Shown: positions 33,727 to 42,847 of the stretch, piece by piece
How the letters are laid out: each line of letters starts with the position of its first letter
How positions within the stretch are numbered: position 1 is the stretch's first letter
Source: Streptomyces rimosus
Lineage (GTDB): Bacteria > Actinomycetota > Actinomycetes > Streptomycetales > Streptomycetaceae
Length of the DNA stretch: 64,000 nucleotides
Direction: 5' to 3'
Assembly: GCF_008704655.1 (NCBI RefSeq)
Contig: NZ_CP023688.1
Coordinates: 992,001-1,056,000, forward strand
Made by a program: the position numbers and the translations under genes
The notes under the pieces: model-generated
Databases searched by the model: none
The model's input: only the letters and a program-made list of their open reading frames with translations
What the model was told of the DNA's origin: nothing

Positions 33727-34404
33727 GTGGCTGCACGACCTCTTCATGAAATCGTCGAACCCGGCTGGGCCAAGGCACTTGAGCCGGTCGCCGGGCAGAT
33801 CGCCAAGATGGGCGAGTTCCTGCGGGCGGAGATCGCCGCGGGACGTACCTACCTCCCGGCGGGCAGCAATGTGCTGCGCGCCTTCCAACAGCCCTTCGAC
33901 GACGTACGGGTGCTCATCGTCGGGCAGGACCCGTACCCGACCCCCGGACACGCGGTGGGGCTGAGCTTCTCCGTCGCGCCGGACGTCCGCCCGCTGCCCG
34001 GAAGCCTGGAGAACATCTACCGCGAGATGGCCTCGGACCTGGGGCTGCCGCGGCCGTCCAACGGCGACCTCACCCCGTGGACGCAGCAGGGGGTGCTGTT
34101 GCTCAACAGAGCGCTGACGACGGCGCCGCGCAAGCCGGCGGCGCACCGGGGCAAGGGCTGGGAGGAGGTCACGGAGCAGGCCATCCGGGCCCTGGTCGCG
34201 CGCGGCCGCCCGATGGTGTCCGTGCTGTGGGGCCGCGACGCGCGCAACCTGCGCCCGCTGCTCGGCGACCTGCCGGCGGTGGAGTCCTCGCACCCCTCCC
34301 CCATGTCGGCCGACCGGGGCTTCTTCGGCTCGCGCCCGTTCAGCCGGACCAACGACCTGCTGGTGCGGCAGGGGGCACAGCCGGTGGACTGGAGACTGCC
34401 CTGA
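33727..34404 (+). CDS. ung: Uracil-DNA glycosylase, family 1
   Basis: The 225-residue enzyme has the water-activating motif [13 protein letters not shown] and the DNA-intercalating [13 protein letters not shown]. It removes uracil from DNA at the start of base excision repair. There is no ribosome site. TAGGGT (33715-33720) lies exactly 6 nt before GTG 33727, with TTGAAG 19 nt further upstream, so the mRNA is probably leaderless. The gene is followed after 22 nt by the scramblase-like gene, which seems to have its own leaderless promoter. Confidence 0.97.
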   Translation: MAARPLHEIVEPGWAKALEPVAGQIAKMGEFLRAEIAAGRTYLPAGSNVLRAFQQPFDDVRVLIVGQDPYPTPGHAVGLSFSVAPDVRPLPGSLENIYREMASDLGLPRPSNGDLTPWTQQGVLLLNRALTTAPRKPAAHRGKGWEEVTEQAIRALVARGRPMVSVLWGRDARNLRPLLGDLPAVESSHPSPMSADRGFFGSRPFSRTNDLLVRQGAQPVDWRLP

Positions 34405-34426
34405 GGCTGCGGGATAGTGTGCCCGC

Positions 34427-35464
34427 ATGACGAACGCGAACATCCCTGCGGGCTGGTACGCCGACCCGCAGGGCACGCCCGACCAGCTGCGCTGGTGGGA
34501 CGGCTCCCGGTGGACCGAGCACACCCACCCGGGACAGCAGGCCCAGGCTCACCACCAGGGGCAGGCCGCCCACCAGACCCCGGCCCAGGGCCCCGTACCG
34601 GCGCACGCGGCTCAGGCCCAGCACGCGCCGCAGCAGGGCGGGCAGCGGTACGGGCAGCAGGGATACGGCCAGGGCCCCGGGCAGCCGATGCCGCAGCAGT
34701 ACGCACCGCAGGCGGCACAGCCGGTGGCAGTGGGACAGCAGATGCCCGGCGGGCAGCCGATGGCGGGTGCGCAGCCCGGGTACGGGCAGCCGGGCGGTGA
34801 CCCCGGCAGGGTCCAGCACCAGGTCCAGCAGCAGGCCGGTGTCGCGCCCACCGCGCAGGGCGGCGGGACGCTGTTCACCGAACCGGTCCTGGTGGTGAAC
34901 CAGAAGGCCAAGCTGATCGAGGTGACGAACGAGTACAGCGTCTTCGACCAGCACGGCAACACTCTCGGCACGGTCGTCCAGGTCGGCCAGAGCACCGCGA
35001 AGAAGGTGCTGCGGATCGTCTCCAGCCTCGACCAGTACATGACCCACCGGCTGGAGATCCGGGACGCCTACGGGCAGCCGCAGCTGGTGCTCACCCGCCC
35101 CGCGAAGTTCATCAAGTCCAAGGTGCTGGTGGAGCGGCCCGACGGGCAGCCGGTCGGCGAGATCGTGCAGCAGAACGCCATCGGGAAGATCAACTTCGCG
35201 ATGATGGCGGGCGGGCAGCAGATCGGCGCCATCAGGGCGGAGAACTGGCGCGCCTGGAACTTCGCGATCGTCGACCACACCGACACCGAGGTCGCCCGGA
35301 TCACCAAGACCTGGGAGGGCCTGGCCAAGACGATGTTCACCACCGCGGACAACTACGTCCTGCAGATCCACGTGCAGCTCCCCGAACCGCTGCGGAGTCT
35401 GGTCGTCGCCACGGCCCTGACCGTGGACACCGCCCTCAAACAGGACGCGCGCGGGCTTGGCTGA
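34427..35464 (+). CDS. DUF2510 plus phospholipid-scramblase-like protein, 345 aa
   Basis: An N-terminal DUF2510 motif (AGWYADPQGTPDQLRWWDGSRWTEH) is followed by about 110 residues rich in Gln, Pro and Gly, a disordered linker with repeated QQG-type units. The C-terminal ~200 residues (LVVNQKAKLIEVTNEYSVFD, LEIRDAYGQPQLVLTRP, NFAIVDHTDTEVARITK) form a scramblase/LURP-like twelve-stranded barrel. There is no strong transmembrane segment. A membrane-associated or lipid-binding role is inferred from the fold. TAGTGT (34415-34420) 6 nt before the ATG suggests leaderless transcription. Its stop overlaps the next start by 8 nt. Confidence 0.85.
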   Translation: MTNANIPAGWYADPQGTPDQLRWWDGSRWTEHTHPGQQAQAHHQGQAAHQTPAQGPVPAHAAQAQHAPQQGGQRYGQQGYGQGPGQPMPQQYAPQAAQPVAVGQQMPGGQPMAGAQPGYGQPGGDPGRVQHQVQQQAGVAPTAQGGGTLFTEPVLVVNQKAKLIEVTNEYSVFDQHGNTLGTVVQVGQSTAKKVLRIVSSLDQYMTHRLEIRDAYGQPQLVLTRPAKFIKSKVLVERPDGQPVGEIVQQNAIGKINFAMMAGGQQIGAIRAENWRAWNFAIVDHTDTEVARITKTWEGLAKTMFTTADNYVLQIHVQLPEPLRSLVVATALTVDTALKQDARGLG

Positions 35465-36467
35465 GCCCCGGGGCGGTGCGGCAGGCCCGGAGTCCGGCCA
35501 TGTCCTCGGCGTGGACTCCGGCGGCTCCGGCCTGCGGATCGCCGTGGCCCGCGCGGACGGGAGGGACGCGCGGCCGCTCGCCTCGTACACCTCCCAGGAG
35601 CCCATCGGCACCGGGCCGAAGGGCATGGACGCCCACCAGCTGCTCAAACAGCTGGTGCCCGCGGCCCAGGACCTGATGCGGGACACCGGCGCCCGGCAGC
35701 TGGACGCGGTGTGCGTCGGGGCGGCCGGCATGGCGACGCTCGGCGACGACCTGCGCGCCGAGCTGCCCGCGGCGCTGGCCGAGACGTTCGGCGTACGGCG
35801 CGTGGCGCTGGCCGCCGACGCGGTGACCGCGTACGCCGGGGCGCTCGGCCAGACACCGGGCGCCGTCGTCGCCGCGGGCACCGGCGTCATAGCGATGGGC
35901 ACCGACCTCACGCCGGAGCGCGGCTGGCGCCGTGCCGACGGCTGGGGTCATCTGCTGGGCGACTGCGGCAGCGGCGCCTGGATCGGCCGGGCCGGGCTGG
36001 AGGCCGCGCTGCGCGCCCACGACGGGCGGGCCGGCGGCTCGGCCGCGCTGCTGGCCCGTATGGAGGCGGTGTTCGGTCCGGCGGCGGAACTGCCCGGGGC
36101 GCTGTATCCGCGCACCGACCGGCCCGCCGTCCTGGCGTCCTTCGCGCCCGAGGTGGCCGCCTGCGCCGGGGACGACACCGTGGCGTCGGCGATCATGAAC
36201 GAGGCGGCGCGCCACCTCGTGGAAGCGGCAGCGGCGGCCTGTCCCCCGGCGGCGGACAGCGCGGTGGCCTTCACCGGCGGCCTGCTGCACCTGGGCGAAC
36301 CACTGCTGGCGCCCCTTCGTACCGCGTTCGCCGAGCTGCTGCCGCACGCCCGGCGCGTCCGGGCAGCGGGCGATCCCTTGGACGGAGCGCTGCGCGTCGC
36401 CGCGGCGCTGGCGACGGACGAGTTGCGGCTGCCCCTGGATGAGAAGCTGCTGCGGGTTACGCGGTAG
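35457..36467 (+). CDS. N-acetylglucosamine-kinase-like ATPase (BadF/BadG family)
   Basis: The actin-like ATPase fold is seen in LGVDSGGSGLRIAV (phosphate 1), AAGTGVIAMG (phosphate 2), DGWGHLLGDCGSGAWIG and AFTGGLL (adenosine). The 336-residue length fits the BadF/BadG/BcrA/BcrD family, whose members in Streptomyces are usually N-acetylglucosamine or glucosamine kinases. TTG 35457 lies 8 nt inside the upstream gene, so the two are translationally coupled. The sugar specificity cannot be read from the sequence. Confidence 0.85.
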   Translation: MAEPRGGAAGPESGHVLGVDSGGSGLRIAVARADGRDARPLASYTSQEPIGTGPKGMDAHQLLKQLVPAAQDLMRDTGARQLDAVCVGAAGMATLGDDLRAELPAALAETFGVRRVALAADAVTAYAGALGQTPGAVVAAGTGVIAMGTDLTPERGWRRADGWGHLLGDCGSGAWIGRAGLEAALRAHDGRAGGSAALLARMEAVFGPAAELPGALYPRTDRPAVLASFAPEVAACAGDDTVASAIMNEAARHLVEAAAAACPPAADSAVAFTGGLLHLGEPLLAPLRTAFAELLPHARRVRAAGDPLDGALRVAAALATDELRLPLDEKLLRVTR

Positions 36468-36955
36468 GTGCGGACGCGGCCCCTGTGCCGGACGGCGCTC
36501 GGTCTGGGACGGCCGACGCCCGCGGGACCCAGCTCGGTCCAGTACGTGGACAGAGCGACCACTCAGCGAGACCAGCACGGCGAAACCCGAGGCCGGCGAC
36601 ACCCGACGCATATCGGTAGCCACGCCCAGCGAGCCCCATAAATCCCGAAGTCGTCACGGTTCGCCTGATACCTCGGCGCACCTCTCCGACTCCTCAGCAA
36701 CGTCGGCAGCACACCTACCCGGGCACACACAAGGCGCATTCAAGGGGCGCGGAGCACCACGGAAGGCGCGGGCGCGCGGACAGGCGTGCGGGCGCTGTCG
36801 AACACCCCGTACCGAGCCGTCCGGCCTGTCACCGCCCGTCCGCCGATCCGGGCTCTGACCTGGCCATACGCCGCGCGGGACAATTCGGGACGGATACCTC
36901 CCGACCGAACCCTCCCGCCGCGCGGGGGACCTATGAGGCGTTAGCATGCGACGCC
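36468..36955. other. 488-nt intergenic region without a clear gene
   Basis: Short frames on both strands lack protein-like composition, and none has a good ribosome site. GC content appears slightly lower than in flanking genes. The final 15 nt carry the leaderless-type promoter of the next gene (TAGCAT at 36942-36947). Nothing else was recognised. Confidence 0.5.
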
Positions 36956-37915
36956 ATGAGTTCCCCCACTGGGCCCGCACCCGGCTCGTCCCGCTTTGAC
37001 GAAGTTTCTCCGAGCTCGGGCGCCGCACCCGGCCTGCCTGTACGAATGCCGCGTCCCCGGCAGTCCGGTCGGCACCGCCGGCCGGAGCCCGTCGTCGCGC
37101 CCGAGGGCGCGCCCGCCCTGGTTCTCGCCGTACCCGGCACCCCCTCGGCCGCCGCGCGCGGCCTGGCCGCCGAGGTGACCAGCATCGCGCGTTCCGAGCT
37201 GCCCGGCCTCGACGCCCGGATCGGCTACGTGGACGGCGGCGACGAGGAGTACCCCTCGCTGGAGGCCGTGCTCGCGCAGGCCGCCGCCGAGCACAAGGCC
37301 CGTGCCGGCGACGGTGCGCAGCCCGAGCAGCAGGGCCCGCCCGCGGTGGTCGTCCCGCTGCTTGCCGGGCCGGACAGCGCGCTGCTCCGCCGCATACGCC
37401 AGGCGATCATGAACAGCGGTTCGGCCGCCGAGCTGACCGATGTGCTCGGCCCGCACCCGCTGCTCGCCGAGGCCCTGCACGTACGCCTCTCCGAGGCCGG
37501 TCTGGCCCGTGCCGACCGGGCGCGGCTGTTCACGGTCGCGACGGCCGCGGACGGCATCGTCCTCGCCACCGTCGGCGGCGACGAGGCGGTGCAGGCCGCC
37601 GGGATCACCGGCATGCTGCTGTCCGCGCGCCTGGCCGTGCCGGTGCTGGCCGCCGCGCTGGACGAGGAGGGCGCCATCGCGCGTACGGCCGATGAACTGC
37701 GCTCCTCGGGCTCGCAGCAGCTGGCCCTGGCCCCGTATCTGATCGGTCCCGAGATCGCCGACGGCCTGGTGGGGGCGGCGGCAGCGGAAGCGGGCTGCTC
37801 GGCGGCGGAGCCGCTGGGCGCGTACGGCACGGTCGGCCGCCTGGTGCTGTCGAACTACGCGTCGGCGCTGGGCATCAAGCTGCAGTCGGCGGGCCAGGGC
37901 ACGCCGGTACGGTGA
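36956..37915 (+). CDS. CbiX/sirohydrochlorin-chelatase-like protein, 319 aa
   Basis: A Ser/Pro/Arg-rich N-terminus of about 40 residues precedes a chelatase-like alpha/beta fold: PALVLAVPGTPSAAARG, VVVPLLAGPDSAL, HPLLAEALHVRL and a second half-repeat ending APYLIGPEIADGLVGAA. CbiX/SirB enzymes insert Co or Fe into sirohydrochlorin. The first-half metal-binding His expected in the HGS motif is not seen (VPGTPS instead), so activity is uncertain. TAGCAT 8 nt before ATG 36956 suggests a leaderless mRNA. Confidence 0.7.
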   Translation: MSSPTGPAPGSSRFDEVSPSSGAAPGLPVRMPRPRQSGRHRRPEPVVAPEGAPALVLAVPGTPSAAARGLAAEVTSIARSELPGLDARIGYVDGGDEEYPSLEAVLAQAAAEHKARAGDGAQPEQQGPPAVVVPLLAGPDSALLRRIRQAIMNSGSAAELTDVLGPHPLLAEALHVRLSEAGLARADRARLFTVATAADGIVLATVGGDEAVQAAGITGMLLSARLAVPVLAAALDEEGAIARTADELRSSGSQQLALAPYLIGPEIADGLVGAAAAEAGCSAAEPLGAYGTVGRLVLSNYASALGIKLQSAGQGTPVR

Positions 37916-37929
37916 CCGCCGTATGACAC

Positions 37930-37960
37930 AGGGCCGCTTCCCGGTGCGGGGAGCGGCCCT
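37930..37960. terminator. Stem-loop after the CbiX-like gene
   Basis: A 9-bp stem AGGGCCGCT / AGCGGCCCT with a GC loop, which can itself pair (CCC/GGG), is followed by TCGG. It lies between convergent genes. Confidence 0.65.
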
Positions 37961-38011
37961 TCGGCTTACCAAGGTCCTTCGGCTTACCAGGGCCCTCCGG
38001 CTTACCGGGCC
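37959..38011. repeat. Three 18-nt tandem repeats between convergent genes
   Basis: CTTCGGCTTACCAAGGTC (37959-37976), CTTCGGCTTACCAGGGCC (37977-37994) and a 17-nt third copy (37995-38011) lie in tandem directly after the terminator stem. No function is evident. Confidence 0.8.
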
Positions 38012-38023
38012 GCGCCATCCGCC

Positions 38024-39091
38024 TCAGACGAACACCACGCAGGAAGCGGCCGGCACCTCGATCGAGCCGCGGCGTTCCGGCACGCCGGTGCGGGTGTCGA
38101 TGGCGAACCAGGTCACGTCCCCGGAGCGCTCGTTGGCGGCGTACAGGTGCCGTCCTCCGGGGTGCAGCGCCAGGTCGCGGGGCCAGTGGCCGCCGCACGG
38201 GACGGTGGTGACCAGGGAGATCCCCTCCGCCGACGGGTCGATGGCGAGGACCGAGATGCTGTCGTGCCCCCGGTTCGCCGCCCAGGCGAAGCGGCCGTCC
38301 TGCGAGACGACCACCTCGGAGGGGTAGTTGTCCGCCGCCTTCCCGTCCTCGCCCGCGCTCGCGTCCGGCGGCAGGACCGCCGTCTCGGTCAGCGGGGTGA
38401 GGGTGCCGGTGCCGGCGTCCCAGCGGCAGGGGGTGACCGTGGAGGCCAGTTCGTTGATGACGTACGCGTGGCCGCCGCGCGGGTGGAAGGCGAGGTGCCG
38501 GGGCCCGCTGCCCGGCCGCATCGGCACCTCGTGGCGTACGACGAGTTCCCCGTCGGCCGTCGGGAGTTCGCAGATGCGTACGGAATCGGTGCCCAGGTCG
38601 ACGCTGAGCAGCCAGCGGCCGGTGGGGTCGGGGACCACGGCGTGGGCGTGCGGGCCCTCCTGGCGGTCGGGGTGCGGGCCGCCGCCTTCGTGCCGGACCA
38701 CGGCGGCCGGTTCGGCGAGGCCGCCGTCGGCCCGTACGGGCAGCGCGCTGACGCTGCCGGAGCTGTAGTTGGCCGTCAGCAGGTGCCCGGCCCAGAGGGC
38801 GAGGTGCGTGGGGTCGGCGCCCCGCACCGGCACGGGCGCGCCCAGCGGCCGCGGACCGTGCTCCGTGAGGGAGAAGGCGGCGGCCGCGCCGTCGGACGTC
38901 TCGCTCACCGCGTACAGGTGGCGTCCGTCGGGCGCGGGCGTGAGGTAGCTCGGGTTGGCGACCTCGTCCGTGGCGTGCAGCGGGGTCAGGGCGCCCGACT
39001 CCGGGTCGACCGCCGCCGTGACGATTCCGCGTCCGCCCGCCGCCGTGAACGACCCGATGTACGCCCGCCGTCCGCCGCCTGTCGTGCCCAT
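38024..39091 (-). CDS. Lactonase-type seven-bladed beta-propeller (YbhE/Pgl family)
   Basis: The 355-residue protein begins RRAYIGSFTAAGGRGIVTAAVD and repeats blades of the type GRHLYAVSE, GHLLTANYSSGSVS, GRWLLSVDLGTDSVR, GGHAYVINELASTVT and GRFAWAANRGHDSISV. This is the cytosolic 6-phosphogluconolactonase (YbhE) fold. The real substrate may be 6-phosphogluconolactone or another lactone. There is no signal peptide. It converges on the CbiX-like gene. Confidence 0.88.
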   Translation of the reverse strand: MGTTGGGRRAYIGSFTAAGGRGIVTAAVDPESGALTPLHATDEVANPSYLTPAPDGRHLYAVSETSDGAAAAFSLTEHGPRPLGAPVPVRGADPTHLALWAGHLLTANYSSGSVSALPVRADGGLAEPAAVVRHEGGGPHPDRQEGPHAHAVVPDPTGRWLLSVDLGTDSVRICELPTADGELVVRHEVPMRPGSGPRHLAFHPRGGHAYVINELASTVTPCRWDAGTGTLTPLTETAVLPPDASAGEDGKAADNYPSEVVVSQDGRFAWAANRGHDSISVLAIDPSAEGISLVTTVPCGGHWPRDLALHPGGRHLYAANERSGDVTWFAIDTRTGVPERRGSIEVPAASCVVFV

Positions 39092-39199
39092 CGGCTCCCC
39101 GCCTGCCCTTCGTCCGCCCCGCGCGTCGTACGGAGTCGTCCTACGCGTACGGGCCGACGCTAACAGCCCGCCGGGGGTGCCAGGAGGGCTCGTCCGGTC

Positions 39200-40711
39200 T
39201 CAGGCGTCGGCCAGTGGTGCGCGCGGGTGGCTGCGCAGGGGCGCGGCGAGATCGGCCAGGGCCCGTTCCAGGCTGTGGAGGTGGGCGAGGGCCGGCTCCA
39301 GGGCGGACGGGTGTGGGGCGGCGGCCGGGTGTGCGACGGCCGCTTCGCGGGCCTGCTGAGGCGTGGTGAGCGCTTCGACGGCGGCTTCCACGCGCTGGCA
39401 GGCGGCGGTGAGGCGGGCGTCGTGCGAAGCCTCGGGGTCGGCGGCGATGGACGTCAGGCCGCGTACCTCGCGGGCGCAGTCGTCCAGCAGCGCCAGCACC
39501 TGCCGCGCGCGCTCCTTGCGCGCACGCATCGGGGCCAGCGGGTGCACCAGCGGCGAGAGGGAGAGCCGTACGCGGCGCAGCAGCAGCTCCAGCTCGGCGA
39601 CGAGCGGGGCCGGGTCGGCCTTGGCGTCGCCGGCGATGCGGGCTGCGGCCTCGGCGGTGCAGCGGTGCACACAGCGCAGGGCCCGCTGGATCCAGGCGTC
39701 CGTCGTGGAGTGCGTGGTGACCGGCAGCACCACCAGGACGGCCAGGATCACGCTCAGCGAGCCGACGGCGGTCTCCGCGAGGCGCAGCGCGAGCAGGCCG
39801 GGGTCCAGCACGCCGAGCAGCCCGTACAGCAGGCCGACCAGCAGGGTGACCGCGAGCATGTTCCAGGTGTACGAGACCGGCGACGCGTAGAAGATCGAGA
39901 AGACGCAGACGGCGATCAGGGCGGCGGTGGGGGCCACGGCGCCGTGCAGCGGTACGGCGATCAGCAGCCCGGCGGGGATGCCGAGGAGCGTGCCGAGCAT
40001 CCGGCGGAAGCCGCGGACCACGGTCTCGCCGCGCGAGGCGGTGTTGACGAAGATCCACCAGGTGGCGCCGACGGCCCAGTACCAGCGTTCGTGGGAGAGC
40101 AGCTGGCCCGCCAGCAGGGCGAACGCTCCGGCGGCGGTCGCCTGGACCGCCTGGCGGGTCGTCGCACGGGCGAGCCCCCTGCCGCCGGGGAGGGCCGGTA
40201 CGGCGGGCGGAGGCGTACGGCGCTCGTAGCACCACAGTCCGAAGCGGACGACCGAGCAGGCCAGGAGGGCGAGCGCGGTGGCCGCGTACAGCTCGGGCAG
40301 CTGTTCCGGGACCGTGCGCAGGAACTGCGCCTCGAAGAACGACATGAACGCGAAGATGCCGAGGGCGTTGCCGCGCGGCCCCCACCGGCGGGCGTAGACC
40401 CCGGCACCGACCATGGCGAGGAAGACCACGTCCCGTACGACCGGCTGATCGTGCAGCAGCGCCGCCGCCGCGAGGACCGGGAAGCCGGCCAGGGGCAGCA
40501 GGGCCGTGGTGACCATCTGGCCGCGGACCGTCGTGTCCGCCACGGTGAACAGGGCGAGCAGCGCGGCGAGCCCGCCCACCACTGCACCGACCAGCGAGTG
40601 CCCGACGAGGCCGCACACGGCCACGCCCGCGGCGACGCCCAGGACGGCCCGGGCGGCGCTGCGCAGCCGCAGCCGCCCCGGGTCCGGCGCCACGAACACC
40701 TTCTTCACCAC
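39200..40711 (-). CDS. FUSC-family integral membrane protein, 503 aa
   Basis: Two sets of about five hydrophobic helices (for example AVVGGLAALLALF, LLPLAGFPVLAAAALL; then AGAFALLAGQLL, LLGIPAGLLIAVPL, LAVTLLVGLLYGLLGV) frame a central linker, and a helical cytoplasmic C-terminus is rich in Arg and Ala. RWYWAVGATWWIFVNTASRGETVVRGFRRMLGT-like sequence is the FUSC signature. These proteins are presumed efflux pumps for aromatic acids or similar compounds. It starts at GTG 40711 or 40708. Upstream lie four CCRTTG-type boxes that recur before the Lrp gene, suggesting Lrp control. Confidence 0.88.
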   Translation of the reverse strand: MVKKVFVAPDPGRLRLRSAARAVLGVAAGVAVCGLVGHSLVGAVVGGLAALLALFTVADTTVRGQMVTTALLPLAGFPVLAAAALLHDQPVVRDVVFLAMVGAGVYARRWGPRGNALGIFAFMSFFEAQFLRTVPEQLPELYAATALALLACSVVRFGLWCYERRTPPPAVPALPGGRGLARATTRQAVQATAAGAFALLAGQLLSHERWYWAVGATWWIFVNTASRGETVVRGFRRMLGTLLGIPAGLLIAVPLHGAVAPTAALIAVCVFSIFYASPVSYTWNMLAVTLLVGLLYGLLGVLDPGLLALRLAETAVGSLSVILAVLVVLPVTTHSTTDAWIQRALRCVHRCTAEAAARIAGDAKADPAPLVAELELLLRRVRLSLSPLVHPLAPMRARKERARQVLALLDDCAREVRGLTSIAADPEASHDARLTAACQRVEAAVEALTTPQQAREAAVAHPAAAPHPSALEPALAHLHSLERALADLAAPLRSHPRAPLADA

Positions 40712-41122
40712 GGTTTCCCACCCCTCTGCTGGTCGGCTCGGTACCTCGGCCGCGGACCGGCCCTGCCGCGCAGCGCCGCTTCTCCGCGCTGAATCCGCAC
40801 TGATTCCGCACTAAAAAGGCGCCGCGGGATTCCGCAGCGCCGTTGACTGGCCTATGACAACATCAACACTACCGTTGGCTCAACAGACTCCCCGAGCACT
40901 GAGCCATTGGCCCAGCGGGAACGAGTGAGCACGGGCCAGAAGGTGGCCAATGGCGCGGCTCACTGCCCGGCGTACGGGTTGCCCCGCGTCAGCCGCCCCG
41001 TCTCGCGCGCCCCGCCGTACCGCACCCGCACCTCATCCACCGTCTCCCCCGCGTCTCATCCCGCCGTCCACATCGCGGAACACCCCGACCGCGTGCATCC
41101 GCCACGCATTACCCTCGTCGTC
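40712..41122. promoter_or_regulatory. Intergenic region with four CCATTGG-type boxes
   Basis: The 411-nt region between the divergent FUSC and leader-peptide genes holds CCGTTGA (40840-40846), CCGTTGG (40872-40878), CCATTGG (40904-40910) and CCAATGG (40947-40953). Centres are 32, 32 and 43 nt apart, close to three and four helical turns. The same boxes precede the Lrp gene at 42933. The region is comparatively A/T-rich around 40850-40890 (ACAACATCAACACTACC). Confidence 0.6.
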
Positions 41123-41206
41123 ATGTCCGCACCCGCACGCCTTCTCTGTCTCGCGCTCTTCGCGAACTCGGCCTGGTGCGTCGACGACGGGCTCTGTCGC
41201 CGCTGA
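41123..41206 (+). CDS. 27-aa cysteine-containing leader peptide of the YeeE gene
   Basis: The frame MSAPARLLCLALFANSAW followed by CVDDGLCRR has three Cys codons, two of them in the last nine residues. It ends 171 nt before the start of a sulfur-compound transporter gene. Short Cys-bearing peptides before sulfur genes are commonly attenuation leaders in actinobacteria. A short GC hairpin (CCCCGG 41269-41274 / CCGGGG 41281-41286) lies between leader and transporter. Cys-tRNA sensing is inferred. Confidence 0.5.
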   Translation: MSAPARLLCLALFANSAWCVDDGLCRR

Positions 41207-41377
41207 CGCCTGTCCGCCCGCGCGCCCGCACAGCACGGCGCCGGAGCATGTGAATCCCCCTTCCGTCCCCCCGGACCTTCCCGGGGAGACGTGCAATCAA
41301 GGCACCCCCGGAAAGCCCTGCCTGCCCCGGAAACCCCGGCTGCCTTCCCTCCCCCGCTCACCTTCACGGAGCCCGCT

Positions 41378-42670
41378 GTGACCACAGCACCCCCTGATTC
41401 GATCACCGAGGTCCCCCGCCCGGCCCCGGCCCTGCTCGCCCCCTCCCCCACCTCCGTGCCCCGCCCGGCGGCCCCCGAGGCGCCGCCGGTCCGCCGGGTG
41501 CCGCTCGTCGTCGGTCTGCTGATCGCCGTGGCGCTCGCGGGCCACGTCTTCGCCTCGTACGGCGCGAAGCCGGGCGTCCTGCTGCTGCTCGGGCTCGGTC
41601 TGGGGGTGGCCCTGTTCCACTCGCGGTTCGGGTTCACCTCGGCGTGGCGGCAGTTCGTCGCCGTGGGCAACGGCTCCGGGCTGCGGGCCCACGCGCTGCT
41701 GCTCGGTACGACGGCGACGCTGTTCGCCCTGGTCATCGGGACGAGCACCGGGCTGTTCGGCTCGGCGCCCGAGCCGTCCGGCGGGCCGCTGGGCGTAGGG
41801 CTGCTCCTCGGCTCGTTCGTGTTCGCCGTGGGGATGCAGCTGGGCGGCGCCTGCGCCTCGGGCACGCTGTTCGCGGTGGGGTCGGGGCAGACCTCGATCG
41901 TGCTGACCCTGGGCGGGTTCATCGCCGGTTCGACGCTGGCCGCCTGGCAGTTCGACCTGTGGAAGGACCTGCCGGCGTACGAGCCCGTGGTGTTCGCCGA
42001 CCACATCGGCTGGTTCGGGTCGTGGGCCGTCACCCTCCTGGCGCTGGCCGTGATCGTGGTCGTCAGCCGGGCGGTCCAGGCGCGCCGCAACCCGCCGCCG
42101 ACCGGCCCGGTGCCGTCGGCGAGGACCACGGCGGCCCGGGTGCTGCGCGGTTCCTGGCCGCTGGCGGCCGGTGCCGTGGTGCTGGCGGTGCTGGGCGGCG
42201 GCGTGCTCCTCGTTTCCGGCGGCGCGTGGGGTGTGACCAGCGCGTTCAGCCTGTGGGGCGCGAAGCTGGTGAGCGCGCTCGGCGGGCATCCGGAGACCTG
42301 GACGTACTGGCAGAAGCCGACGAACGCGCACGCCCTGTCCGGGCCGGTGCTGACCGACAAGACGAGTCTCACCGACATCGGCATCATGATCGGCGCGGCG
42401 GTGGCTGCCGCACTCGGCGGCACCTGGGCGCTGCACCGGGGCACCCCGTGGCGCACCGCGGTCGCGGCCGTCGTGGGCGGTGTGCTGATGGGCATCGGCG
42501 CCCGGCTGGCCGGCGGCTGCAACATCGGCGCCTACCTCGCCGGTATCGCCTCGGGCAGCCTGCACGGCTGGATCTGGGGCGCGACGGCCCTGCTCGGCAC
42601 CTGGGCGGGCCTGAAACTGCGGCCCGTCTTCCGGCTGGCCAACCCGAAGCCGGGGGACGGTGTCTGCTGA
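41378..42670 (+). CDS. YeeE/YedE-family sulfur-compound transporter
   Basis: The protein of about 430 residues has around nine hydrophobic helices and two Cys-containing signatures, GGACASGTLF and GGCNIGAYLAG. These are the duplicated Gly-Gly-x-Cys motifs that pass thiosulfate or related sulfur species in YeeE proteins. GTG 41378 is chosen (ACGGAG at 6 nt); an earlier frame start at 41291 adds Pro-rich filler. The upstream Cys leader suggests control by cysteine supply. The protein is in the cytoplasmic membrane and probably imports thiosulfate or a related sulfur source. Confidence 0.92.
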   Translation: MTTAPPDSITEVPRPAPALLAPSPTSVPRPAAPEAPPVRRVPLVVGLLIAVALAGHVFASYGAKPGVLLLLGLGLGVALFHSRFGFTSAWRQFVAVGNGSGLRAHALLLGTTATLFALVIGTSTGLFGSAPEPSGGPLGVGLLLGSFVFAVGMQLGGACASGTLFAVGSGQTSIVLTLGGFIAGSTLAAWQFDLWKDLPAYEPVVFADHIGWFGSWAVTLLALAVIVVVSRAVQARRNPPPTGPVPSARTTAARVLRGSWPLAAGAVVLAVLGGGVLLVSGGAWGVTSAFSLWGAKLVSALGGHPETWTYWQKPTNAHALSGPVLTDKTSLTDIGIMIGAAVAAALGGTWALHRGTPWRTAVAAVVGGVLMGIGARLAGGCNIGAYLAGIASGSLHGWIWGATALLGTWAGLKLRPVFRLANPKPGDGVC

Positions 42671-42739
42671 GGAATGAGGTGAGGGCCGTACGCCGACGCG
42701 CGGTTCCGGCGTACGGCCATCGGCTCGGCGTGGGGCACC

Positions 42740-42839
42740 GGACTGGCGCGCGGTCCCCGGCCCGGCGTACGGCTTCGGCCCTGCGCACAGTCCTCGGCCC
42801 GGCGTAGGGCTTCGGACTGGCGCGCGGCCCCCGGCCCGG
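42740..42839. repeat. 26-bp direct repeat in the YeeE-Lrp intergenic region
   Basis: Two copies (42740-42765 and 42814-42839) differ at one base and are 74 nt apart. The DNA between them also contains a second repeated word (CGGCCCGGCGTA...). No function is evident. Confidence 0.75.
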
Positions 42840-42847
42840 TCTCCGAA

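Noticed and set aside
36439..36858. 139-aa plus-strand frame after the kinase gene
   Set aside because: It has no ribosome site, a Ser/Arg/Pro filler composition and overlaps the end of the kinase gene.
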